Position numbers and translations under genes: made by a program. A model generated the notes under the pieces. It saw nothing but the letters and a program-made list of their open reading frames with translations. It was not told the DNA's origin and did no database searches. Positions 7,871-17,555 of a stretch of DNA of 64,000 nt are shown in pieces. Where the stretch lies: contig VGXO01000006.1 in the NCBI GenBank assembly GCA_016873275.1, positions 20,118 through 84,117 on the forward strand, in the 5' to 3' direction. Position 1 is the first letter of the stretch. Each line of letters starts with the position of its first letter. Source of the DNA: Phycisphaerae bacterium (GTDB taxonomy: Bacteria; Planctomycetota; Phycisphaerae; Phycisphaerales; SM1A02).

Positions 7871-8590
7871 GTGGGCGGCACTCCGCCAACCTCGAGCTCG
7901 GTCGCCGCACGACTGATCCTCGCGACCATCGCCCTGCTGCTGGCGGGCTGCGGCGGCGGCACGTCGATGCGGCTCGAGTCGCTCGATCAGAAGCCGGTGC
8001 TGCTGCAGCTCGCCCTGCGCGACGGCGCCTACGTGGTCCATCCCTCGGAGACGAGCGTGGTGCTCTCCGACCTGCCATGGGAGGAGCTCGCCAAGGGTCG
8101 TCCCGAGGTCGGTCAGGTCCTGCATGCGCAGTTGCTCTGGGTCCCGAAGCCCGGCTACACCCCGGTCGACTCGACCGCGACCAACGTGACCCTGCGATGG
8201 ATCGTCTTCAGCGGCGGCGAGGTCGGGGTCTATGGTGGCGCCGGCTTCTGCTGGCCGAGCGGGCGCATCGGGAAGGATGCCCTGTCGGTCCGGGTCGCGG
8301 CGTCGACGCTGTCGCTCATCGCCTCGACGAAGGGCTTCGTCGACCTCGCGAGTCCGGCGGCGATCTCCGGTCGCTTCGTCGCCGCCTACGACCCCGAGCA
8401 GGCGCTGCGGGCGCGACAGCAGGTGAGCCAGCTCGTCACCGACGCCCTCGGACGAACCTACTGGGTCGATGAGGCTGGCGGCTCCTCGTGGCGTGCCATG
8501 CTCGCAAGCCGACCGAGCGCGTCGATCAGCGAGGGATCCGCAGGCTCTCCGAGCAACCCCGCCGGGGTCGAGAGGACGACGCGGCGCTGA
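7871..8590 (+). CDS. Predicted lipoprotein
   Basis: The 239-residue product has a lipoprotein signal with lipobox LLAGC about 28 residues from the chosen start and a small Gly-rich spacer. The mature part is beta-rich (LLWVPKPGYTP, TNVTLRWIVFSGGEVGVYGGAGF) and I do not recognise its family. GTG 7871 is chosen; TTG 7862, which overlaps the upstream stop (TTGA), is an alternative. The last 45 or so residues are encoded opposite the 3' end of the convergent pseudouridine synthase gene (133-base overlap) and look low-complexity. The natural protein might end near residue 205 if a frameshift or sequencing error is present. Confidence 0.7.
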   Translation: MGGTPPTSSSVAARLILATIALLLAGCGGGTSMRLESLDQKPVLLQLALRDGAYVVHPSETSVVLSDLPWEELAKGRPEVGQVLHAQLLWVPKPGYTPVDSTATNVTLRWIVFSGGEVGVYGGAGFCWPSGRIGKDALSVRVAASTLSLIASTKGFVDLASPAAISGRFVAAYDPEQALRARQQVSQLVTDALGRTYWVDEAGGSSWRAMLASRPSASISEGSAGSPSNPAGVERTTRR

Positions 8591-9168
8591 AGCCCCACCG
8601 AGTCGAACCCGAGCAGCACCGACTCGAGCCAGAAGGGTCCAGCGTCGCCGCCATAGTCCGCGTCCCCGACGAGTGGCGCCCCGAGGTGCGCGAGCATCGC
8701 CCGGATCTGATGGCGCCGTCCGGTCTCGAGGCGGATCAGCAGGTGATGCTCGCCGCGGCGCGAGGGCGAGGGCGCCGCCGCCACCACCTCGAGCGAGGAG
8801 GGATCGCCGCCGCTTCGGACGATCGTGGTGATCCGTCCGGACGGACGCAGGTAGGCACGATGCCTTCCCACGAGCGCCGTGGGATCCTTCCCGCGGACGC
8901 GGGCGAGGTACGCCTTCGCCACCCGCTGCCCGCGGAACTGCGCCGCGTGCGACGCGGACGCCTCCCGATCGAGCGCGACGAGCAGGAGCCCGCTCGCCGG
9001 ACGGTCGAGGCGGTGGCTCAGCCGAAGCGGCGCGACGCCGAGCGCCTGCTCGACCTCGGCGATCCACGAGTCCCCGCGGGCGTCGCCGGGCAGCTCGCAC
9101 GATCGCCCGGGGGGCTTCGCGAGCACCATCTCGCGGTCGGAGCGGAAGCGGACGTCGGGGGCAGTCAT
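8458..9168 (-). CDS. RluA-family RNA pseudouridine synthase
   Basis: The protein isomerises uridine to pseudouridine in rRNA or tRNA. The catalytic signature HRLDRPASGLLLVALD is present with Asp in the expected position, as are the later family elements KAYLARVRG, LETGRRHQIRAMLAHLG and PLVGDADYGG. At 236 residues it consists of the catalytic domain with no S4 domain, similar to TruC/RluA-like members, so the target base is not predictable. It starts 4 bases after the Nudix gene and is probably in an operon with it. The 3' end overlaps the convergent lipoprotein gene by 133 bases. Confidence 0.88.
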   Translation of the reverse strand: MTAPDVRFRSDREMVLAKPPGRSCELPGDARGDSWIAEVEQALGVAPLRLSHRLDRPASGLLLVALDREASASHAAQFRGQRVAKAYLARVRGKDPTALVGRHRAYLRPSGRITTIVRSGGDPSSLEVVAAAPSPSRRGEHHLLIRLETGRRHQIRAMLAHLGAPLVGDADYGGDAGPFWLESVLLGFDSVGLQRRVVLSTPAGLLGEPADPSLIDALGRLASMARHEEPPASSTQ

Positions 9169-9172
9169 CGCC

Positions 9173-9838
9173 TCACGCCTCCCGCGCCAGTCCCGAGCGC
9201 AGCGACTTCATGACCTCCGCCACCGGCGAGAGCGGTCGCGGCTCCTCGCCCTCGACGACGAAGCGGAGCTCCTGGTACTCCCAGCCCGGCGGGTCGATGC
9301 CCTCGCGGGGTCGGACCTCGACCCGATGGACGATCTCCCAGGTGAAGGCGCTCGGATCGTAGAGAAGCGCGACCGCGATCGGCGGCGACGCCACCTCGAA
9401 GCCGGACTCCTCGCCGAGCTCGCGCTCGAGCATCGTCGAGGGCAGGATGCCGGGCTCGAGGCTGCCGCCCGGCACGAACTCCCAGGCGTCGGGGTAGTAC
9501 GCGACGGTCGCGGCGCGACGCCCCATGAGCCATCGCCCTCGCTGCGAGGAGAGTCCCTTCACGCCGAGCGGTCGCACGCCGGTGTCGAGTCCCTCGCGGA
9601 TCACCGCATAGAAGCGGTAGGCGCTCTCCATCGCGTGGATCGTCACGCCGCCATCGCCACGCCGCGAGACGCCGAGGACGTGCACGACCCGCCCGTCGAA
9701 GAACCGCTTGTTGCGGCGCCGCATCGCCTCCCAGCAGCGATCGACCTTCTCGAGCGCCGGCTCGGTCGGCACGAACGAGCCCGCGACGAGGTTGATCGTC
9801 GGCGGTCGCCGCAGCGGGATCACGCGCGAGCCGTGCAT
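9173..9838 (-). CDS. Nudix hydrolase-like protein with atypical Nudix box
   Basis: The 221-residue protein has a Nudix box (GGSLEPGI...LERELGEESGF) in which the REUxEExGU half is intact, while the conserved Glu right after GG-x4-G is Ile. Ahead of it is a region with MESAYRFYAVIREG and GLSSQRGRWLMGRR, and after it a beta-rich tail ending EVMKSLRSGLA. Because the core metal-binding REx2EE glutamates remain, hydrolytic activity is plausible but may be altered. The substrate is unknown. It lies 33 bases downstream of the POT transporter and 4 bases before the pseudouridine synthase, consistent with one transcript. Confidence 0.75.
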   Translation of the reverse strand: MHGSRVIPLRRPPTINLVAGSFVPTEPALEKVDRCWEAMRRRNKRFFDGRVVHVLGVSRRGDGGVTIHAMESAYRFYAVIREGLDTGVRPLGVKGLSSQRGRWLMGRRAATVAYYPDAWEFVPGGSLEPGILPSTMLERELGEESGFEVASPPIAVALLYDPSAFTWEIVHRVEVRPREGIDPPGWEYQELRFVVEGEEPRPLSPVAEVMKSLRSGLAREA

Positions 9839-9871
9839 CGGGCGAGCTCGATGGGTCCGGAGACCGGGAGA

Positions 9872-11890
9872 TCAGCGGTCATCGAGGCGACCGATCATCG
9901 CCTCGCGGTCGGCGAGCGACGGCTCGGGCTGGTGGTCGTCGCCCTGGATGAAGTCCCGGGGTCGATAGACCATCGCCACGAAGACGAAGAGGATCGCCGC
10001 CACCGCCATCACCGCGGTGAAGAACCAGTAGTAGTCGGCGCCCTCCAGCATCTCGCCGCCCCCCACCGCCGTGGATGCCGCGAAGGTCGCCACGGTGATC
10101 CCGACCGGGGCGGCGTCCGCGGCGCAGGGGACGTGCGTCGCCCGCCAGTCGGGCGGACCCTTGGTCTGCGGCTCGCCCGCGGGCAACGAGAGGCTCACCA
10201 TCGAGCGAAGGTCGTCCGCGGTGAGCCGGGTCCGGTCGGGACCATCGCTCGCGACGAGGTACGCGTCGCCCGAGACGAGGCGGTAGCGGATCGGACCTCC
10301 CCACGGATCGGCGATCCCCTCGAGGATCGCCTCGCCCTTCGGCGTCGTCGGAAGCACGCGGACGGCGTCCGACCCACCGGACGCCCGCCAGTCGTCCTCG
10401 ACTCGACCTCGGGCGTCGGCGAGCGCCGCGTCGGCGCTCGTCGAGACCTCGCCCATCTCGCCGCGCCGACCGACCTCGAGGGCAAGGGCGTCCTCCGCTC
10501 GCTCGCCCGGCACGACCACCTTCCACGACTGGTCCTGCGCCTCGAACGCCAGTGACCGACCTCGAAGCGCGGACTCGAAGCCGGAGCCGTCGAGCACGCC
10601 GTCCGGTCGCCGCGCCTCGGAGATTGCCGCCACCACCGGATCCATCCGCGAGGGCACCTGGATCGCGTTGTTCACGATCGCGGTGAAGACGTTGCCGACC
10701 GAGACCGTCAGGAGGAACAGGCTCATCACGAACGACTTCATCTGCGGCGGCGCCTGCGTGTAGCTGAACTCGAGCCCGGTGATCGAGACCATCACCTCCG
10801 CGGCGGTGATCACCACGTAGGCGAGAAGCTGCCACTTGATGTTGGGGGTGAGTCCCTGGTCGATCCAGCTCTCGATGAGCCCCGAGAGCCCGAACGCCGC
10901 GACGGTGATGAAGAGCCCGAGCGAGATCCTGCGGACCGGCGTGAGCGGGAAGACCCGCGAGATCGCCGGATAGATGAGGTAGGAGAAGAGCGGGATGAAG
11001 GCAAGGATGAGGAGCGGGTTGATCGCCTGCACCTGGCTCTCGAGCCACTCGATCCCCAGGAAGGTGCGGTCCATCTTCGCCGCCTGCAGCACCCAGGCGC
11101 CGCCGGTCTGGTCGTAGAGCGACCAGAACACCGAGATGAAGAGGTAGACGGGAACGAGCTTCAGGATGGTGCGGAGCCCCGGACCGGTGAAGGTCTCGCG
11201 GATGAACGCGAGCCCCCGCGGCCGCACGTGCACGAAGGAGTGGCGACCCATCCAGAAGACGACGGTGGCAAGCAGCATCAGCACGCCCGGCACGCCGAAT
11301 GCCCACGCGGGTCCGTGCCACTTGAGGAGCCACGGCGTGAGGAGCGTCGAGAAGAACGAGCCGAAGTTGATCGAGAAGTAGAACCAGCCGAACACCTTCG
11401 AGAGCAGGTGCTTGTTCCCTCGCCCGAATTGGTCGCCGACGTGAGCGGAGACGCAGGGCTTGATGCCACCCGAGCCGATCGCGATGAGGAGGAGCCCGAT
11501 GAGGAGCCAGGTCTGCGGCTCGAAGGTCGCCTGCAGCGCCGCGGGCGGAAGGTCCATGAGGGCGAGCGCGAGGTGCCCGAGGCAATAGACCCACGACAGG
11601 ATCATGATCGTCAGGTACTTCCCGAGGAAGGCGTCGGCGATGATCGCCCCGATCACCGGGAAGAAGTACGCGCTCGCGGTGAACCACGCGAGGTTCTCCC
11701 GCGCCTGCGCCTCGCTGAAGAACGAGCACTGCCCCGCGGCGTTCATCAGGTACTGGGTCATGAAGACGACGAGGATCGTCTTCATCCCGTAGAAGCTGAA
11801 CCGCTCCGCCGCCTCGTTCCCCACGATGTAGGGGACGCCCCGCGGCATGGTGACGAGGTCCTGCGGGGGAAGCGACGGGTAGGTGCTCAT
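9872..11890 (-). CDS. POT-family peptide transporter with GspG-like extracytoplasmic insertion
   Basis: This proton-coupled oligopeptide transporter (MFS fold) has the ExxER-type motif [12 protein letters not shown] at about residues 25-36 and the FYFSINFGS and ANPGS-like family segments, with about 11 membrane spans up to residue 407. Instead of running straight into the last span, it carries about 205 extra residues (410-615). These include a stretch at about 513-565 ([38 protein letters not shown]) that closely resembles the C-terminal domain of type II secretion major pseudopilin GspG. The final membrane span is at about 618-642. At 672 residues it is longer than ordinary bacterial POT proteins (about 500). 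A -10-like TACACT lies upstream on the minus strand near 11930. Confidence 0.85.
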   Translation of the reverse strand: MSTYPSLPPQDLVTMPRGVPYIVGNEAAERFSFYGMKTILVVFMTQYLMNAAGQCSFFSEAQARENLAWFTASAYFFPVIGAIIADAFLGKYLTIMILSWVYCLGHLALALMDLPPAALQATFEPQTWLLIGLLLIAIGSGGIKPCVSAHVGDQFGRGNKHLLSKVFGWFYFSINFGSFFSTLLTPWLLKWHGPAWAFGVPGVLMLLATVVFWMGRHSFVHVRPRGLAFIRETFTGPGLRTILKLVPVYLFISVFWSLYDQTGGAWVLQAAKMDRTFLGIEWLESQVQAINPLLILAFIPLFSYLIYPAISRVFPLTPVRRISLGLFITVAAFGLSGLIESWIDQGLTPNIKWQLLAYVVITAAEVMVSITGLEFSYTQAPPQMKSFVMSLFLLTVSVGNVFTAIVNNAIQVPSRMDPVVAAISEARRPDGVLDGSGFESALRGRSLAFEAQDQSWKVVVPGERAEDALALEVGRRGEMGEVSTSADAALADARGRVEDDWRASGGSDAVRVLPTTPKGEAILEGIADPWGGPIRYRLVSGDAYLVASDGPDRTRLTADDLRSMVSLSLPAGEPQTKGPPDWRATHVPCAADAAPVGITVATFAASTAVGGGEMLEGADYYWFFTAVMAVAAILFVFVAMVYRPRDFIQGDDHQPEPSLADREAMIGRLDDR

Positions 11891-12042
11891 CGGGCGCTCC
11901 GGGGGTCGCGGCGAGGACCTCCCGCAGTGTACGAGACCGCGACGGCGACCTCGCGTGGTCCTCGGGTCGGCCCGCGCCTCGGGAGCTTCCGCGAACTCGT
12001 CGCGCCAGGATCACGAGGCGGCGGACTCCGCGCCCGCGAGGC

Positions 12043-13638
12043 TCAGCCGCCGGTCGCGCCGAGCGGCGCCAGGAACAAGCGCGGCTCGCCAGGTCCGAGC
12101 GGCCATCCCATCCACGCCCAGACGAGCAGGAACGCCGTCCACGCCACCAGCAGCGCCATCGTGTACGGAAGCATCAGCGAGACGAGCGTGCCCAAGCCGC
12201 CCTGCGGCTGATACTGCCGCAGGTAGACGATGATCACGACGAGGTAGGCGTTCAGCGGGGCGATCGCGTTGGTGGTGGAGTCGCCGACTCGGTACGCCGC
12301 CTGCGTGAGCTCCGGCGCGATTCCGAGCCCCATCATGAGCGGCACGAACACCGGCGCGAGCAATGCCCACTTCGCGCTTGCCGAGCCGAGGAAGAGGTTC
12401 AGGAACGCGGTGAAGAGGATCAGCCCCATGAGGAGCGGCAAGGGCCCGAGCCCCGTCGCCCGCAGCCAGTCGACCCCCGCGACCGCAAGCAGCGTGCCGA
12501 GGTTCGACTCGCGGAACCACGCCACGAACTGACCGGCGAAGAAGGCGAGCACGATGTAGGTGCCCATCGACGCCATGGTCTGCCCGAGCATCCGCGCGAC
12601 GTCGCGATCGGAGCGGATGGTGCGGGCGCCGAGCCCGTAGGCGACGCCCGGGATGAGGAACACCAGGAAGAGGATCGGGACGATGACGTCCGCCCACACC
12701 GGCACCGGCGGCTTGCCGGGCGTCTTCTCGTAGGCGCCGTGCAGCGGACCGCCCGGGACGAGGATCAGGAGCCCGAGCCCCACCGCGGCGAGCAGGAACG
12801 CGACGCCGGCGAACGCGAGACCACGCCGCTCCCCCTGCCCGACCTCGTCGGTCGGTGCGCCGTCGCCGAGCGCCTCGCGACCCGCGGCGATCTGCGCCGC
12901 GACGTCCTCGGGCGTGAACCGCGGCTCGACGATCCACGCGGTGACCGCCCAGCCGACGAGCGTCACGAGGAACGTCGAGGCGGCCATGAACCACCAGTTG
13001 CAGTCGACGCGGACGTAGGCGTCCGCGTCGAGCAGCCGCGCCGACTCCTGGGTCAGTCCCTGCAGCAGCGGATCAAGGCTCGTGATGAGGAGGTTCGCGC
13101 TGAAGCCGCCCGCGACGCCGATGAAGACGCTCGCAAGCCCCGCGAGCGGCGCTCGATGGAGCCTCGCGAAGATCGCCGCCGCGAGCGGCGGCAGCACGAC
13201 GTAGCCCGCGTCCGCCGCGAGGCTCGACATCACCCCGACGAAGACGAGCGAGGGCGTCACGAGCGACCGCGGCGTGATCGCCACGAGACCCCGCAGGAGC
13301 ACCGCGATCAATCCCGTGCGCTCGGCGATCCCGATCCCGAGCATGGCGACGAGGACCACGCCGAGCGGATGGAAGTCGGTGAAGTTCTTGACGAGGTTGG
13401 TGAAGACCCACTGAAGCCCCTCCGAGGTGAGGAGGCTTCGCGCCTCGATCATCGTGCCGGTCTTGGTGGGATGCGGCTCCTGCCAGTCGAGTCCCGCCGC
13501 GATCGCCGACGCCGCGAGCACCGCGAGCGATCCGACGGCGAACAGCGTCACCGGATCCGGCAGCCGATTGCCCACCCGCTCGACCCAGTCGAGCCACCGG
13601 GTCGTCCACGAGCGCGAGCCAGGAGGAGGAACGCTCAT
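12043..13638 (-). CDS. AbgT-family transporter
   Basis: This 531-residue integral membrane protein has about 12 hydrophobic segments and family-typical text: HPLGVVLVAMLGIGIAERTGLI, SSLAADAGYVVLPPLAA, GGFSANLLI, and DSTTNAIAPLNAYLVVI near the C terminus. AbgT proteins import p-aminobenzoyl-glutamate or export sulfonamides, using a proton gradient; which applies here cannot be told. It is the last gene of a coupled minus-strand operon (ATGA overlaps) with the short asparaginase and the DUF255 protein. The pairing with an amide hydrolase suggests amino acid or glutamate-conjugate handling, but this is inference. Confidence 0.88.
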   Translation of the reverse strand: MSVPPPGSRSWTTRWLDWVERVGNRLPDPVTLFAVGSLAVLAASAIAAGLDWQEPHPTKTGTMIEARSLLTSEGLQWVFTNLVKNFTDFHPLGVVLVAMLGIGIAERTGLIAVLLRGLVAITPRSLVTPSLVFVGVMSSLAADAGYVVLPPLAAAIFARLHRAPLAGLASVFIGVAGGFSANLLITSLDPLLQGLTQESARLLDADAYVRVDCNWWFMAASTFLVTLVGWAVTAWIVEPRFTPEDVAAQIAAGREALGDGAPTDEVGQGERRGLAFAGVAFLLAAVGLGLLILVPGGPLHGAYEKTPGKPPVPVWADVIVPILFLVFLIPGVAYGLGARTIRSDRDVARMLGQTMASMGTYIVLAFFAGQFVAWFRESNLGTLLAVAGVDWLRATGLGPLPLLMGLILFTAFLNLFLGSASAKWALLAPVFVPLMMGLGIAPELTQAAYRVGDSTTNAIAPLNAYLVVIIVYLRQYQPQGGLGTLVSLMLPYTMALLVAWTAFLLVWAWMGWPLGPGEPRLFLAPLGATGG

Positions 13639-14222
13639 CGACGCACCTCCGCGGAGCTTGGCGTCCTCCGGACGAAGCGTCCGAGGGCGCGGTCCTTGGT
13701 GACCCCCGGGAACGGCAGCACCTCGTTGTGCATCACGCAGTAGACCCCCGGCGGGAGGATCCTCGATGCGAGCAGCGCCTCGACGAGGTTCTGGAGCGCA
13801 TCGGTGCGGCGAAGCTCGTAGGGACGCATCGCGCCGGTGAGTATCACCGGACCGCGGAGCGTGCCGTGTGCGAGGAGTCGCTCGCGGATCCGCTCGCCGC
13901 TGACCGCGAGCCGATCGGTGCCGTGGACCACCACGACCGCGTCGTGCGCGGAGAGCTCCCGCTCGACCGTCTCCGCGATGCGCTGGTGATCCGCCTCGTC
14001 CATCTCGAGGCTGTCCTTGTTCATGAGGCGCACGCGGTCGATCACGAGGGAGCGCGTCTCGAGCGAGGCGAGCATCACGTCGAGCACGCTCACCCGCTCC
14101 GCCACGGCGTTCGCGAGCACGCCGCCGAGCTCGTCGTAGGTCTTCTCGATCGTGCCGCCGGTCGAGACGATCGAGAGGCGGGTCAAGGCGGTGGTGCCGT
14201 GGGCGGCGTCGCGCGGAGTCAT
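13635..14222 (-). CDS. Short asparaginase (N-terminal domain only)
   Basis: At 195 residues this is about 60% of a normal L-asparaginase and corresponds to the catalytic N-terminal domain. The key residues of type I/II asparaginases are present: Thr in STGGTIEKTYDELGG, the Thr-Asp pair in VVVHGTDRL, the VILTGAMRPYE segment and the Lys in GVTKDRALGRF. Activity is therefore plausible even though the C-terminal dimer-stabilising domain is missing. The start ATG 14222 overlaps the DUF255 stop by four bases, and its stop overlaps the AbgT start by four. The short form looks like a separate small family rather than a truncation, because it is neatly embedded in the operon. Confidence 0.8.
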   Translation of the reverse strand: MTPRDAAHGTTALTRLSIVSTGGTIEKTYDELGGVLANAVAERVSVLDVMLASLETRSLVIDRVRLMNKDSLEMDEADHQRIAETVERELSAHDAVVVVHGTDRLAVSGERIRERLLAHGTLRGPVILTGAMRPYELRRTDALQNLVEALLASRILPPGVYCVMHNEVLPFPGVTKDRALGRFVRRTPSSAEVRR

Positions 14223-16501
14223 GGGACGAGGACCTCGAGTCGCAGGGGCGGAAGGCAGAATCGGTCGGTGCATGGCTGGACGATCACCTCGAGCCGCGCC
14301 GGCGACGCGTCGCGTCGCCTCAGGCGGACCGGCACGCGGACCTCGCGGGCATGCACGCGGAGCCGCTCGCGGTAGAGATCGCCGGGGGGATAGGACGCCT
14401 CGACCTCGAGCGCAGGCGATCCCGGACGCACCTCGAGACCGAGGAGACCATCCTCCCCGGGCACGTGGGCGTTCACATGATGGGGCGGGTCGATCTCGAC
14501 GACGATCGTCGCTTCCGCATCGCCCGCCCGACCCGAGAGTGGCGCCGCCGGCTCGAGCCGAGCCCGGACCGGTGGCGCATCCTCCGCCGACGGCTGGCGG
14601 CGCAGCGACCTCGCGGGGGCGAGGCGACGCAGGCGGTCCGCGGCGATCACCGAGAGGCACGCCCCAAGCGGATTCGCCGCGATCGCGCCGGAGGTCCACG
14701 CGAGCGCCCGCTCGACGCGGTCGAGGAGCCCGCGGTCCCCTTGCAGCGCCGCGAGATCGAGCAGCACCAGCATCAAGGTGCCAGCGCCCGAAGGCACCGC
14801 GCCATCATCGATCCGCCTCGCCCGCACGAAGAGGTCCCCCTGCCCCGCCTCGGCGTCGAACCACCCGCCTCCCCGGGCATCGCCGAAGCGGACCTCCGCG
14901 GCGTCGGCGATCGCGCGGGCGTTCGCGAGGAATCCGTCGGCACGAGGATCGCGTCGGCGCCTCAGCTCTCGACCGAGCGCGACGAGACCCTCGGCGAGGA
15001 GCGCATGATCCTCGAGGAAGCCGCGCGGACCATTCGGCAGCCGCCACAGCACGCCATCGCGCCAGTGCGAGCGAAGGAGGCTCTCGGCGACCTCGACCGC
15101 GGCGTCGAGGAACCGCCCTCCGCGCCCGCCAAGCGTCGCGGCGCCGGAGGCGAGTCCGGTGATCGCGAGCCCGTTCCAGCCCGCGATCACCTTGTCGTCG
15201 CGACCCGGCTGCGGACGTCGTCGGCGTGCCGCAAGAAGGATCGCGGCGGTCTCGTCGAGCGCCTCGTGGACCTCGTCGAGCGATCTCCCCTGCCGCGCCG
15301 CGAGCCGGTCCGGTCGCTCCGAGAGCCGGAGCACCCACGCGGGCGGATCGTCGGGATGGTGCGGATCCCGGAAGTTCGCCGGACGATCGAGACCAAGCGC
15401 GGCGGGCATCGAGGCGAGGAGGTCCCCGCGTCCCGCCTCGCGAAGCCGCGACGCGACCTCCTCCGGCGTCCAGAGGTAGCTCGCCCCCTCGCGGGCATCG
15501 ACCTCGGCGTCGAGGGCGCTCGCGAAGGCGCCGCCGGGAACGCGCATCTCCTCGAGCATCCACGCGAGCATCCGCTCCAGCGTCCGCGCGCGATCAGGGT
15601 CGCCCGTCCGTGCGAGGCTCGCGGCGAGCGCGACCGCGAGCTGCCCCTGGTCGTAGAGCATCTTCTCGAAGTGAGGCACCGTCCACGTGGCGTCCACCGC
15701 GTAGCGGTGCATGCCGCCGCCGACGTGGTCATGCAGCCCGCCGAGCGACATCCCATCGAGCGCCCGCTCGATCGCCCCCGCGACGGCGGGGCGATCGACG
15801 GCACCCGCCTCGAGGAGGCGCAGGAAGACCGGCTGCGGGAACTTCGGCGCCCCGCCAAAGCCGCCGTGCTCGCGGTCCTCGATGGAAAGCAGGGAGTCGA
15901 CGGCGCGAGCGAGCAGGTCGTCGGCGAGGTCGGCGGAGCGTGGGAGATCCGCGAGCTCCGACTCGACGAGGTCGCCGAGGTGGGTGCTCTGACCGATCAC
16001 CTCGCCGCGGCGAGACTCCCACGCGTCGGCGAGCGCCGAGAGCACCTGCAGGAAGCTCGCCCGACCATGCGCCGGCGTCGGCGGAAAGTAGGTGCCGACG
16101 AAGAAGGGACGCAGGGTCCTCGGCTCGAGGAACGCCGAGAGCGGCCAGCCCCCGCTCGGTCGACCTTCCGTGAGCCGCGTGAAGACCTGGCAGGCGGTCA
16201 TGAAGACCTCGTCCACGTCCGGTCGCTCCTCGCGGTCGACCTTGATGCTGACGAAGTGGCGGTTCATGACCGCGGCGATCTCGGGCGAGTCGAAGCTCTC
16301 CCGCGCCATCACGTGGCACCAATAGCAGGTGCTGTAGCCGATCGAGAGGAAGATCGGGACGTCGCGCCGGCGGGCGTCCTCGATCGCCGCCGGACACCAC
16401 GACCACCAGTCGACCGGCTGCGCGGCGTGCTGCAGCAGGTAGGGACTCGTCGACTCCCGCAACCGGTTTCGGAGGACGGTGGTGCCGTGCCCGTGGCTCA
16501 T
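14219..16501 (-). CDS. DUF255/YyaL-type thioredoxin-like protein with DsbD-like C-terminal domain
   Basis: The 760-residue protein begins with a thioredoxin-like DUF255 domain (about 8-170) containing the family signature PVDWWSW...IGYSTCYWCHVM and PSGGWPLS. A (alpha/alpha)6-barrel region follows (about 190-640; GGFGGAPKFPQP, GGLHDHVGGGMHRYAVD, VPHFEKMLYDQ). The last 115 residues (HHVNAHVPG, SYPPGDLYRERL, CTDRFCLPP) look like the alpha (N-terminal) domain of DsbD. Family biochemistry is poorly defined. Just upstream of the ATG, the minus strand has GGGTACCCT about nine bases before the start, suggesting a leaderless mRNA. The next two genes overlap it by ATGA. Confidence 0.87.
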   Translation of the reverse strand: MSHGHGTTVLRNRLRESTSPYLLQHAAQPVDWWSWCPAAIEDARRRDVPIFLSIGYSTCYWCHVMARESFDSPEIAAVMNRHFVSIKVDREERPDVDEVFMTACQVFTRLTEGRPSGGWPLSAFLEPRTLRPFFVGTYFPPTPAHGRASFLQVLSALADAWESRRGEVIGQSTHLGDLVESELADLPRSADLADDLLARAVDSLLSIEDREHGGFGGAPKFPQPVFLRLLEAGAVDRPAVAGAIERALDGMSLGGLHDHVGGGMHRYAVDATWTVPHFEKMLYDQGQLAVALAASLARTGDPDRARTLERMLAWMLEEMRVPGGAFASALDAEVDAREGASYLWTPEEVASRLREAGRGDLLASMPAALGLDRPANFRDPHHPDDPPAWVLRLSERPDRLAARQGRSLDEVHEALDETAAILLAARRRRPQPGRDDKVIAGWNGLAITGLASGAATLGGRGGRFLDAAVEVAESLLRSHWRDGVLWRLPNGPRGFLEDHALLAEGLVALGRELRRRRDPRADGFLANARAIADAAEVRFGDARGGGWFDAEAGQGDLFVRARRIDDGAVPSGAGTLMLVLLDLAALQGDRGLLDRVERALAWTSGAIAANPLGACLSVIAADRLRRLAPARSLRRQPSAEDAPPVRARLEPAAPLSGRAGDAEATIVVEIDPPHHVNAHVPGEDGLLGLEVRPGSPALEVEASYPPGDLYRERLRVHAREVRVPVRLRRRDASPARLEVIVQPCTDRFCLPPLRLEVLVP

Positions 16502-16630
16502 GCGGCGGCAAGGGTACCCGCTGCTTCAGCCGTTCTTGCACGCCGTTCGGATCCCGTGCCGATCCTCGCCAAGTCCGGGGGTGACGAGCGTCCTTCCGCG
16601 TGAACGACCGACTCGTCGGAGGCTCCACGC

Positions 16631-17521
16631 ATGCCGATCAACTCTCCCACGCTCGCCGCCACGCCGGCGCCCCTGCCCTCCTTCGACGCCTCGGCGCTCG
16701 CGGAGGCGCTCCGCAGCCTGCCGACCGCCGGGCTCGTCCCCGCGGGCGCGGCGCTCGTGGTGGGGATCCTCCTCTGGTGGTTCGGAGAGCGGTTCCTTCG
16801 GCTTGCGCTCATGGTGCTCGGGGTGATCGTCGGCGTGCCCCTCGGTCTCGCGCTCGGGAGCGCCTGGGCGCCGACGCTGCCGCCGCTCGCGGCGGCGATC
16901 GTCGGGTCCGTGCTCCTGATGATCCTCGCCGCCGTGGGGCTTCGCTTCGCGATCGCGGGCGGTCTCGCGGTGGTCGTGGGCGTCGCGGCGCTCCTCGCGA
17001 CCTCGGTCGCGATCGAGCGTGGACTGGTGCCGCTGGATCCCGCCGGCGACGCGCCGCCCCTCGCCGTCACCGGCGACTTGGGCGTCCGGCTCGTCGGACT
17101 TCCGCGCCCGGCGCCGATGGAGGAGGGCGAGGACGCCACGCCGTCGGACGCTCCGGACGCCGGATCGGTGCTCGATCGCCTCCGTCATGCGCTCCTCGAG
17201 GGTCGCACCTACATGGAGGATCGCTGGCAGGCGCTCCCGCCGCAGGGGCAGACCCTCTGCCTCGCGAGCGGTCTCGGTGGCGCCGTCGTCGGCTTCGGCA
17301 TCGGCATGATCTTCCGCCGCGGCGCCCTGCGGCTCGTGACGGCGCTCCTCGGCTCGCTGCTGATCGTCGCGGGCGGGACCGCCCTTCTTGGTCACTTCTC
17401 GCCCGATTGGGCGGCGGCGAACCTCCCCGGCGGACCTTGGCTCGCGTTATGGGGCGTGCTCGCCGCGGTCGGCGGATGGCTGCAGTGGAAGCGGGCGGAT
17501 CCTTCCGCCGATAACGGGTGA
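16631..17521 (+). CDS. Multi-pass membrane protein (DUF4203-like)
   Basis: The 296-residue protein contains about seven hydrophobic segments in two sets (about residues 38-125 and 212-285) separated by an acidic soluble loop (about 140-205). Glycine- and alanine-rich helix text such as VLGVIVGVPLGLALGSAW and GLGGAVVGFGIGMIF is like DUF4203-type membrane proteins. No function can be stated. The gene is divergent from the DUF255 gene and is followed 34 bases later by another protein of the same kind, so the two may act together. Confidence 0.7.
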   Translation: MPINSPTLAATPAPLPSFDASALAEALRSLPTAGLVPAGAALVVGILLWWFGERFLRLALMVLGVIVGVPLGLALGSAWAPTLPPLAAAIVGSVLLMILAAVGLRFAIAGGLAVVVGVAALLATSVAIERGLVPLDPAGDAPPLAVTGDLGVRLVGLPRPAPMEEGEDATPSDAPDAGSVLDRLRHALLEGRTYMEDRWQALPPQGQTLCLASGLGGAVVGFGIGMIFRRGALRLVTALLGSLLIVAGGTALLGHFSPDWAAANLPGGPWLALWGVLAAVGGWLQWKRADPSADNG

Positions 17522-17555
17522 CCGACGTGATGCCGCGTCGACGGAGCCCGCGACC

